A DNA stretch of 64,000 nucleotides from Cadophora sp. MPI-SDFR-AT-0126 (taxonomy: Eukaryota > Ascomycota > Leotiomycetes > Helotiales > Ploettnerulaceae): NCBI GenBank assembly GCA_020747065.1, contig JAGMVK010000015.1:806001-870000 (forward strand), given 5' to 3'. Shown piece by piece: positions 1-8,918 of the stretch. Position 1 is the stretch's first letter; each line of letters begins with the position of its first letter. The translations under genes and the position numbers were made by a program. Under the pieces are notes generated by a model. It saw only the letters and a list, made by a program, of their open reading frames with translations. It was not told the DNA's origin and ran no database searches.

Positions 1-161
1 GATGGCAGATGATGCAGTGAAGCGTGACGCAGCGCCGGTAAACGCTTATGGGATAGCCCACACCTTGAAGATGGCAGATGATGCAGCGAAGCGTGAAGCA
101 GCGCCGGCAAACCTCTATGGAACAGCCCACACCTTGAAGATGGCGGCTGATGCATTCAAGG
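1..161 (+). repeat. 69-bp in-frame tandem repeat (2 full copies plus partial)
   Basis: Copies start at 1, 70 and 139. The first two differ at scattered positions, several of which change the putative core (Ala/Leu and Ile/Thr) while the spacer stays nearly constant. The unit length is a multiple of three, so the array keeps the reading frame of the precursor gene. Confidence 0.9.
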
Positions 162-166
162 CTTGA
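2..166 (+). CDS. C-terminal part of a Kex2-processed repeat precursor (candidate RiPP or peptide pheromone), truncated by window edge
   Basis: Seen: frame 2 is open from the window edge to a TGA at 164-166 and encodes two near-identical 23-residue repeats plus a short third start. The DNA repeat unit is 69 bp (1-69, 70-138, partial from 139). Each unit carries a Lys-Arg pair followed by Asp or Glu and Ala-Ala-Pro, then NAYGIAH or NLYGTAH, then TLKMA-DA. Known: fungal precursors with repeats separated by KR are cut by the Golgi protease Kex2. This is the layout of dikaritin RiPP precursors (ustiloxin, phomopsin types), of epichloecyclins and of yeast alpha-factor. Inference: the released peptides would be about 23 residues with a Tyr-Gly-(Ile/Thr)-Ala core. 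The signal peptide, the other repeats and any tailoring genes (UstYa/DUF3328) would lie left of the window. The Met at position 2 is probably internal. Confidence 0.72.
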   Translation: MADDAVKRDAAPVNAYGIAHTLKMADDAAKREAAPANLYGTAHTLKMAADAFKA

Positions 167-1319
167 GAAAACATGACTTGGAAGTGAGGGAAAGCGGGCT
201 TCGTAGAAAAAAGGCATCAGGAACGAGACGTACCAATAGATCAGTCAAGTACTACTCGACCGTCAAGAATAATCTATGGATTACAAAATTCGATTCAGAG
301 AGCAACTTATGATACGGCAGCCTGCAAACACAAAGAGAAGCAGAGGACTTAGGAATGTAATCTCGTATTCAAGCGTCACGCGCTGAAGCCTTGGATGAAC
401 TTCCAGTTGGCATAGATCATGATGGAAGGAGAGGGGCACTCTAGTCCCAACCGCGTATCAGCATTTGCTTGCTGGTTCATACGTTTGGTACATTGGGAGG
501 ACTGTCGCGACTGTTTTGACCCGTCGGTGGTGATGAAGTAATAAGAAAATCCTGGGTTGCTGAGCAGCTTTGGAAGGGACGCCAGGATGTTTTCCAGGGC
601 TTACTCAGCACTGAAGTTTGGCGACTTAGCGTGTCGGAATAGCGTGTCGGAATAGCATGTCGGAATAGCATGTCGGAATAGCGCGTCTACGCCAACATGC
701 GCGTCTTCCTGAGTAAATCAACACTTCTACAATTCAAGACTGCCCTAATATGTCTCCAGGTACGTCCAAAATTACATGATTGTATCAAGGCTCTGCAGAT
801 AATACTAACAGAATTCAAGGAGCAGCCCGCTTAACGAAGTCGCACTCCATTTGCAGTTCTCAACGAGCACAGAAGAGCATTCAAAGACTCCGCGACCTAT
901 CAACGAGCCCGAGTCCACGTCACTACACGACTTATGTCTACGTCGACATTCAGCTCGTCCGCTCGCTAGGACCATCTCTAGGAATATATCGTCCGGACTA
1001 CGAGAATTGGACGAAGTAGAACGAACAGTCCCTTAAAACGATACTGGGCACTCAGGCACAATGAGCATCCTCTCCGCTTGACGACGGCTGGGAAACATAA
1101 CGAGACATCGTATGTGCTGCAAGCTACACAAGAGGGCGGTTGAAACATCATGGCTGTGAACACGACGGCACGATAGCGAGTGCATCGTGACAAGGGCTTC
1201 CGTGGAGGCAATGTACTCGCTGCAAGAGAGTACTTGAGACACATTTCTTTTCGTTATTCTCCATATTACGAAGGCTTCCCTATGCCATCGCCATTCATAT
1301 GTATACCTTTAATCCCAGA
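167..1319. other. Intergenic, no supported gene
   Basis: Downstream of the precursor and downstream of the esterase gene (the two converge). Only short open frames without a recognisable domain are present. The one distinct structure is the 13-bp tandem array at 628-679. Confidence 0.6.
628..679. repeat. 13-bp tandem repeat, 4 copies
   Basis: The unit AGC(G/A)TGTCGGAAT occurs four times head to tail, at 628-640, 641-653, 654-666 and 667-679. The only change is one G/A position, and a fifth degenerate start follows. The unit is not a multiple of three and lies in no supported gene. Confidence 0.9.
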
Positions 1320-2338
1320 TCACCCGGAGAATTGAAACTTGGCGATAGTGTCGGCCATGTCCTTCGCAATGACGTCGTCAAACCCGGTTCGGATGTGGAA
1401 GCTTCCTGACCACATACATCCATCCTCGTCTTGACTCATATTGTCTTTGAAGCCATAGGCCTTGGGATCATCCAACACTTTCGAAAAGAACGTGTGGACA
1501 TCGTACAGTATGATCTGTCCCTTCTAGTTGTCAGCGTGCAAGAGGTCAACCAATTGCTCATTCTCAACTCACATCTGGATGGTTGTCCTGAAATGCAGCT
1601 ACGTGCTTTGGCAAGTTTTCATTAAATACTTGGATCATCTCTGCGTAGTGCGCGATAGATTCAGCATCGCCACCAAGGATGAACGGGCTTCTATCCAACG
1701 GTGGGTTGTTCACAATGAAGAAATTTCTCGCTCCGGTTTTCCACATCTCTTCGAGCAGCTCTGAATAATGGTCAAGTCTGGGGAGCAGAACAGAAGCCTT
1801 ATTCTTCAACCACTGATTAGACGATGGTTAGCCATGGAATATCCCACTCTGGAGAAATATCAGTTGGTCAATTACTTACAGCATAGCTGACATCGTTGAT
1901 ACCAATCCAGGAAGTGAATAAAGTATTCGATCCTTGCCAGAACTTGGCTTTGGAGTACTTTGGCTGGTACAGATTCTCAACTTGATAAGTATAATTATCT
2001 GGGATCGCAGCCCCACCAACGGCGAAGTTATAGGTCAATACTGGTCTGGTGTTGTATTTTTTCGTTAAGAACTCAATCCAGACGGGGCCTTGAGCGCTGG
2101 TCTCATTCCCGAAGTCAGAATTTCCGAGAGGGTTGTCACGCGATGGCTGGGCTCCATGGATATTGTAATTTGTGGATGTGTATGAATCACCACTGTATCG
2201 GAATCAGTACTGAGCATGTCCCAACTGGAATTCAGTTTCCGTACAATGAGAATATGTACTTCGGCCCGGTCTTGTAAGGTGCAATTCCGGCTGTGACGCG
2301 ACATGTCAGCAAAGTGGCTGCGAGGACGGAAACTTCAT
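1320..2338 (-). pseudogene. GDSL/SGNH hydrolase, carbohydrate esterase family 16-like, apparent frameshift at the start
   Basis: Four exons: 2245-2338, 1880-2192, 1573-1812, 1320-1523, with introns of 49-67 nt. Spliced protein shows the SGNH blocks: GDSYT with the nucleophile Ser, FAVGGAAI (block II Gly), WIGIND (block III Asn), and a C-terminal FHIRTGFDD holding a His. The stretch YDVHTFFSKVL...AYGF is typical of fungal CE16 acetylesterases, secreted enzymes that remove acetyl groups from plant polysaccharide fragments. A hydrophobic leader (VLAATLLTC) precedes it. Odd: ATG at 2338 is out of frame with the leader by one base near a TTT run, and its own frame stops after ten codons. All other exon phases agree exactly. 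It may be a recent pseudogene, a sequencing error, or a gene with an unseen upstream start. Family assignment is firm; functional status is uncertain. Confidence 0.8.
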
Positions 2339-3263
2339 TTTGGACGGTTGGAATGTTTCACACTTTCTCCCTCTTGCTTTTCCACCTCAGGTCTCTTCCA
2401 TTCTGGTCCTCCGCCCATAGTTATATCTTCCAATTTCTGTTCTCTTTTCGTGCCAGACAAGATAGCCTGCTGCCTCGAGTCTCCGTTGATCCGAGTCGGG
2501 AAATCCCAGTCACTTTAACAAAAGCCACGAAACTTCGGAGATTTTCTTGTTCCGTTTCGGATGCAATCCAGCCCTACAAATTCATACAACGGAAGTAATC
2601 GTGGACGAGGTTGTGATGTCGTTGCTTCAATGTCGATCTAAAACGTTGCTTACATGATCCAACGTCAATGCGGGTGAAACACGCTGCTAAACTCTATTCG
2701 TCGCAACAACACCAATCGATTTGCCGATCGTCGACCTCCGATCCGAAAGTGACGGGATCCAAGTCAAGTCAGCCTACAGAAATTGGTTTTCCATCTTTTG
2801 AGACGATGAAACCCGGAGATATGACACAATCTGGAAGTCTTCTATGCACTCCATCGTATCACTTTTTATCATGACTCCATTACGTCTTACACTGGTCAAA
2901 GAATTCTCGAAATTATGAGCTGTTCTGACGCCGGTCACCTCACAAATTTGCCTTTCGACTATGAGTTTCTGTCCCGGACTGAGCACTGTCTTTCCATCCT
3001 GTATTCTGTTTGTTTATTACTGATTGCATTATTCTATGTACAATAATCTGCCTAGCAGCATCATGTTTGTCTGCATTCCCCATTATCGTCCCGACATATT
3101 GTCGTATCGCATTCCCTCATTAGCCATATCCTGGGTATATTCATCCATCGTGCCATCATAACCCGTCATTTCAGCCCGGCCAGCCGTGTACCTATCACCT
3201 TCCCAAATGTTCCAGATTTCATTGCCTGCATGTAACTATGCCGGTCCCTAACGCCAAACGTTA
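2339..3263. other. Intergenic between two leftward genes
   Basis: No supported gene. A minus-strand frame around 2774-3005 reads smoothly for about 75 residues but has no ATG and no domain I recognise. Confidence 0.5.
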
Positions 3264-4819
3264 TCAAGGATCCGATGAGGTCTCATGCAGGGATTTTATC
3301 GTTGAATTCCCATCATCCACAGTGGTTTGCTCCTCTGATGATGATCTATCTTCTTCGGTCAATTCTTCCCCGCTCGACAGGTCGTCTTCAAGAACAGATC
3401 TCTCCGACGCCGAATCCTCCGTGGACGTCGCATCCAGAAAGTCTGCAGTGAACATTCCCACCACACTTGGTCTGCCAAGTTCTCGTTGGTATGTCATCAG
3501 TGGTATGACGGGCAATTGAATTGAGGTCGGTAACGGAGGAAGCACTTTTGCATCCTTCTCGATGTCTGGCAGCGCTGGCATCGCTGGCAATTCTTTGACC
3601 TCGAACGACCTCTGTACCATGATCTCACTCTTAGACGACACGGCCGAGCACGCTCTTGTCAGGGGTGGATGCTGCACCATTGCATTTAGCTGCATAGTCC
3701 TGAACTTCGAGGTGCACATGGTCGTCGTTTGCAGTGTTTCGTAGGCATTCGGACTGGAAACACGAGAGTTCGATTGAAAGAAGTTGGGCACGAGACGCTT
3801 CACAAGAGGTCGGAGAGCTGATAGTGCCACGCAAATAATTCCGACATCGGCTTCGATAATGGACCAGTTCATAGGCGTTACAGTCTTGACTACGAGGAAC
3901 GTTAGTTCTAGTTATTTCCAGCACAGTTTATCCGACTTACATGAGATGTCCAAGCTGTCCAGGTGATCCAGGTGAGTGATTCTCAGAATACTTGCGACAG
4001 AGGCACTAGAATAGTCAGTATACATAAGATAGCGGCAAACTCGATGTGTCAGCCAGAGTGACTTACAATGCTCCCATACAAAATAAGAGACCCACCACGG
4101 CCCGCTGGACTTTGGGCATTTTGAGCGACCACAAGAGAGGGCCTGGGAGGAGGCAAAGAAGAACATCCGTGATAACGTTGAAGGTCGATAATGACAAGAA
4201 GAACTTCTTGATCGGATAGCATTTCCCCTTCACACTGTAATTCCAGGCCGACTGAGCAGGTACACACTGGAAGACGATGGCAAAGATCGAGCTAATCCAG
4301 AAGAGCAGTATGACAACACCCAGTGCAAAGTTCGCTTTTCTCGCAAAGCCCTTTGGAAAGAATCGAACGTATGTTGATATGATCGACAGCTTTGTGAAAG
4401 TGATTGAAGTTGTGTACGAGAGATAGCAACCGTACAGTGACTTCACTATCCTCGATAAGCTGGACAAGATTGATGCCGGGGAGCCATCACCGAGGTTCCA
4501 AATGTGGGTCCCAAGACCAAATGTCTCGCCGACGAGAGCAGATGTTGATAGGAAGAGAGAGAAGACAACAGCGATGAGCAGGAGTACTACAACAAACGTC
4601 AGCATGAGAAAGATTGGGAAACGATAGCAAATACTCACTGTCGTCAAGTCCGCCAGATCGAAGCATGTGAAATCGAACCCAGAATCTAAGCGCAGTCGTA
4701 GAAATTACAAGCGCAATGAAAACGCTGTTCAGTTTGATGATTGTTGATTGAAGGGAGCTGTTGTCTACTTTCTCGCCGGTAAAGTACGGGATAAACTCCG
4801 CAGGTATGGAGGTCGACAT
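3264..4819 (-). CDS. Rhodopsin-like fungal integral membrane protein (Pth11-related GPCR-like family)
   Basis: Four exons: 4639-4819, 4067-4586, 3941-4005, 3264-3889. Phases join cleanly to give about 463 residues. ATG at 4819 is the first in frame. Transmembrane segments include SVFIALVISTTALRFWVRF, ILLLIAVVFSLFLS, the region around ALGVVILLFWISSIFAIVFQC, and VITDVLLCLLPGPLLWSLKM. Family hallmarks are LDD before TM2, CVP...W...G.C in the second outer loop, FNVITDV, and the TM7-like IIEADVGIICVALSALRPL. Proteins of this type resemble Pth11 receptors; most have no proven ligand. The cytoplasmic tail of roughly 200 residues is Ser/Glu/Asp-rich near its end (SSGEELTEEDRSSSEEQ). The rhodopsin-like fold is confident; a receptor role is inference. 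Confidence 0.88.
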
Positions 4820-7733
4820 GTTGCTGGCCTGGCAATCATTGAACTCTCCGGGGAAGGGCAAACGAGCGTATACACGATGAATGGATCGTGTTCAATGTCT
4901 TCAATAATGTGGGCAAGATGGGGCTCTGTGAAACATATACGGTGAGTATGCATGACTTTGACCTTAACTTGAACGCTAACGGCTTGAGTATCGAAGCAAA
5001 CATAGCGGCTTTGGCGGGATCAACTGACTTTCAACGGAAACCAGATCATCGTCCCTCAAGTGGCTTCAACTTGGCTGAAACCGTGCTGTCCGAAGGTCTC
5101 TGAATGGCTGGATGAGCCAGGAACAGCCACTGCTCTTTGCTTGATGAGGAACAATCCCCTGAATCCAAGGCAGAGCTCAGACATGTTCCTGATTGTTCCT
5201 GCGAACGATTCCCATCGGCGCTTTGACTTTATGGCGTTGATGTTCTAGAGCGATATAATCACGGCCTTGCCAATGATCGAAGCGGGAAGCGGTTTCTGCT
5301 TCCCCACTCGACGGATTCTTTCTACTGCTAGATCTAGAACACGCTACTGAACATTACTTGACATTCCTCCCGAGGTTTAAGCGGCACTCGAGCATTTATT
5401 ATGACCGTTCGTGGCGATCGACTTATCTGCACGAGTAAGTCGAGCAATTGTGAACTGCCGTGGTCGTAGGGTACAAGGGGAGTTGAGACTCATCAATCAT
5501 GTCTGTTGAAGTAAGCTTCACATGTCAGAGCTGTCAACTTTCCGCATGAAATTGTAAGATTGCCGGCACTTCACCCCTCCGAAGAGATCAGGATGTCCGT
5601 ATGTCAAACAGCGAAGCCCTGCGTCGATCAGATTTCTCGCAAGGCCGGGGTACAGAATCCTTCTCGAAACATCTAGCAAAAGGGTTGTGTCTGCCAGTAT
5701 CTTGACAACGGGACACGGCAGAGGCATTTAGGCAAAGTTCATAGCTAGTTTCAATAATGGGAACTAGATCAAGAATGGCAAGACGTCAAAATGATTCGCT
5801 TAAGCGAACCAGCTTGTGCTAAGCGACTCCCCTAAACATGATCAGACCTCCCCCAGATCTGCACGCACAGACATGCTGCACGGGTATCACCCAAGACATC
5901 CATCCCATTGCACGCTCATGATGCCTCGACAGCTGAAGATTATGTTGCCAAGAGAGTGCCGTTGAATTGATAGACCTGTCCAGGACGTGCACTGCATCTG
6001 GCGTCCACTGTAGGTGAACATGAGGGGAAATTTGGTGCGATTGCGCCTTCGTCCTCGTGTTGGCTAACTGATGGTTCCCTGACTTTAACGAAGTCCCAAA
6101 GCTCACCAGCAGAGGCCAGAAAAAAGGGGTGAGGAACATCTTTTTCTTCTTAAACTTCGTTCGGCACCAGCCAAAGTATTTTGACACTGTACAAAGTACT
6201 GTGGATGGAACGGAACAGATTACATTGCATGAAAAACACGATGTCTACCTCTGATCAACTGACCTCGACGCCACAGCACCTGTAACAGACCCGTGGATCG
6301 GCGAACTTTGCATTCTGACTGGCTACGAGCCTCCGGAGATGTATCCATTTTCAGCCTGTTCTGCATAGCTGCCGTGGCAGGAGCTATCGGATGACAGTTT
6401 CAAACAGCCATTTTGAAGGTTTCGTCTCCTCGAAGATCACTTGAGAAGTGCTCCAGAATTTGTCATCTCGAATTAATCTAGGATGTTTCGTATTCCACTT
6501 GTGGCAATTCCATATTTAACTATAGGGTAAGAACCACACTGGGATACCAGCTTGGCAAGATGCTGTTGTTCAGACACTCCTTACTTGTAAGCGTATGTTG
6601 CCAGGGAAGATTAGCTGGTGTCGATTCCTCTGGGGCTTCTTGTTATTGGTATTGATTGGTATTCTCACAGTGCTGTCACTGTGTATTTCCAAAGCAACGA
6701 GTTGCTGGGCTGTCTGTTGAAATTTGAACGCAGAGGTACCCTTCACTCCAGATGCCTGAGATCTGAAAGCTTAGTTCAGGTACTCTTTGTCCTCGGGCTC
6801 GGCATCCGAACCCCTGAACGCTCGTATTCAATCGATGGAATTTATTAAATCCCCAATTCGACTGCGATTGTCTCCTTCCATTTCTGAATCTGAACCGTCC
6901 TCGCCAATTATCGAATTTATTATCACTTCTTTAGCGGCGGCGAGGCTCACACATGTTGACGATGAATCATCTTTCAACGGCTCCAGCGACAGCCGGCGCT
7001 TCAATATCTGCGATCTTATTGTCCTATGACTTAAATATCTATTTCGAATAATTAACGACCATCCTTTAAGATGCACTTGGTCCAGATTTTCGTTTATTTG
7101 CTCGACAAGGGCAAGTAGTCTCCACTCATCTTCGGAAATCCTGATGGATGAGGCACTGCGCGACGACGTCCTGCCTCTCGCCTAATCCACGCGAAGTCAA
7201 CAATAGTGGAACCTCCATAAATCTAGCGATGCATTGTAAATCCTTTCAAGTGGCTACAATGATCTGAATGGAGACTTCACACCTGTGTTGAAGGAAACAA
7301 AGTTGATGTCTCCTAAGGCCATCGCGTAGCTCTTTGGCGTACTTAAAAGAGACTGAATTGAAGAATCAACAAAAAAGGGTGTTCTTGTGCGGCTGCTTGT
7401 GCTCTAGTTGTCTGATATGTGTCTCCACTGTCGGAACAGGTTCAATGAGCTTGTGCAGCCTTGCAGTGAATGGCAGTTCGAGTTCCTCATTGACTTCCCT
7501 ATTGTATTCAGTATTGAATTGTACATCCATTGTCAAAATGTATTCACACTCGAAAGTACCCACAATAATTAAGCGAGACACTCCTCCTGGTCTTTTTGTT
7601 TCTCGAGAACCAGAACCAATTCGAAAAGCAAGCACATCACACTCTACCAAGCTTCCTCGATCTTGTCAGGACAACCACTTCTAGATCTTACCAACAAACA
7701 AAACCTCGAGGCTATCTTGCCCAGAACTTCAAG
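4820..7733. other. Intergenic, 2.9 kb, no supported gene
   Basis: Divergent promoter space between the membrane protein (leftward) and the phosphatase-like gene (rightward). Open frames of 60-120 codons occur, several starting only at TTG or GTG, and none shows a domain. It may contain decayed coding DNA: 6828-7076 on the minus strand is compositionally protein-like but has no ATG. Confidence 0.5.
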
Positions 7734-8369
7734 ATGTCCGACTACTCGATCTCCAGACCATCCAGCCCAGATGCCTTCGTCGACACTGAGCAAGATACCC
7801 AAGATTATCTGACCAATCCCTTCGAGATGGCCGAAATCTTCCCCAACATCTTCATCTCATCTTGGCCAACCCACCTCCCCACCAACATCACCAACTCCCT
7901 CAACCTCACCACCAAGGACTCGGTCGGCACGAACGGCCCCGACGGCACCATCAACCATTGGCACGCCCCCCTCAAGTACGAGGGCGACTTCTCCCAGAGC
8001 TTGCCCCTCATCCTCCACGCCATCACCGATGCCGTCCCTCGCATCGACCTCTCCCCCAACCCCCCACCTCACCCCAATGCCATCCTCATCTACAGTGAGG
8101 ATGGTCGAAACCGCGCCGCCGTCGCCGTGCTCGCCTACATGTGCACGACCATGGACATCAACGTTGTCGACGCCTTCTTCATCTTGAAGAAGAAGAAGAA
8201 GGACATCTCTGTGTCGGGCACGTACTTGCAGGCGATTCAGAACCACCTCGAGCCTGGGGAGAAGTTCGAGAATGTGGAGAAGGAGATCATGCGAAGACTG
8301 ACGTCGGGCTTTGGTGAAGTGATGGAGAAGGCCAAGGCTGACGAATGGATGTACGAGGCAGAGAAGTAG
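7734..8369 (+). CDS. Dual-specificity phosphatase-fold protein without catalytic cysteine (putative pseudophosphatase)
   Basis: Single exon, 211 residues, from the ATG at 7734, which follows the leader with a CAAG context. The N-terminal half contains EIFPNIFISSWP, the usual opening strand of the DSP fold. Residues 116-140 hold the P-loop region: in active enzymes this reads HC-x5-R, here it reads Y-S-E-D-G-R-N-R (Y120, S121, R127), so the nucleophile Cys is Ser and the preceding His is Tyr. The following helix (AAVAVLAYMC) and the NVVDAFFILKKKKKDISVSGTYLQAI block fit the DSP C-terminal helices. Known: STYX-type pseudophosphatases bind phosphoproteins without hydrolysis. Inference: a binding or regulatory role. 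The basic KKKKK stretch in the helix is unusual. The intact frame argues against pseudogenization. Confidence 0.75.
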   Translation: MSDYSISRPSSPDAFVDTEQDTQDYLTNPFEMAEIFPNIFISSWPTHLPTNITNSLNLTTKDSVGTNGPDGTINHWHAPLKYEGDFSQSLPLILHAITDAVPRIDLSPNPPPHPNAILIYSEDGRNRAAVAVLAYMCTTMDINVVDAFFILKKKKKDISVSGTYLQAIQNHLEPGEKFENVEKEIMRRLTSGFGEVMEKAKADEWMYEAEK

Positions 8370-8677
8370 GGTTGATGTTCTCGAGAAGTTGCTTACTCCC
8401 AGCAGTGCAGTCAGTATTTTTGGAGTAGCTAGCGCTCTGGCGTGGGGAGGCATTCAAAATGAAGAACGTTTGTCTCGCATTGCCAGTGCCACATTCCATC
8501 ATAGGTGAACGAAATTTCAAAACAGTGGCTTTCTATTCACCCTTTAGATAATCTGAAGAGCGCTTCAGGTGTTGCTACCAGATGCCAGCAACCTCCATCT
8601 ATGTTTTTGTTGAAACTCAAGTCGAAGACCGACCGTGAGCCGCGAGACATGAAGTAGACTGCTGAATATGCTTCAGC

Positions 8678-8872
8678 CTAAGATATATCCTTCTCGTACT
8701 CCTTCAATGCCCATAACCATACTCCATACGCCATGGAAACCATCATCAGTGCCCCGCAAACTTTAGGGGTAATGATAGTGATATACACCTCGCCCGAATC
8801 CTGGCGTTGCTTCCAGCTAAGAATAATAATACCTAACTCGTCCCCCGTAAAATTCTTCCACACAACTTCCAT
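8678..8872 (-). CDS. Small hypothetical protein with one putative membrane segment
   Basis: A 64-codon ATG frame downstream of, and on the same strand as, the AT-hook gene. Residues about 38-55 (CGALMMVSMAYGVWLWAL) are hydrophobic enough for a membrane span, followed by a charged end. I recognise no family. It could be a chance frame in the 3' region; transcript evidence would decide. Confidence 0.25.
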   Translation of the reverse strand: MEVVWKNFTGDELGIIILSWKQRQDSGEVYITIITPKVCGALMMVSMAYGVWLWALKEYEKDIS

Positions 8873-8918
8873 GATGCGTTACAGTCCCCCCAAACACTCA
8901 CTTCCCCATTAATCTCCT

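Noticed and set aside
2774..3005. Minus-strand frame with a smooth, protein-like translation
   Set aside because: No ATG, no recognisable motif, and flanking DNA has stops in all frames; left as unexplained.
6828..7650. Possible minus-strand two-exon gene
   Set aside because: Both frames start only at GTG or TTG, no splice sites join them in phase, and no family is recognised.
7857..8453. 198-codon frame opposite the phosphatase-like gene
   Set aside because: Shadow frame: Val/Gly/Glu-rich translation caused by codon bias of the true gene on the plus strand.
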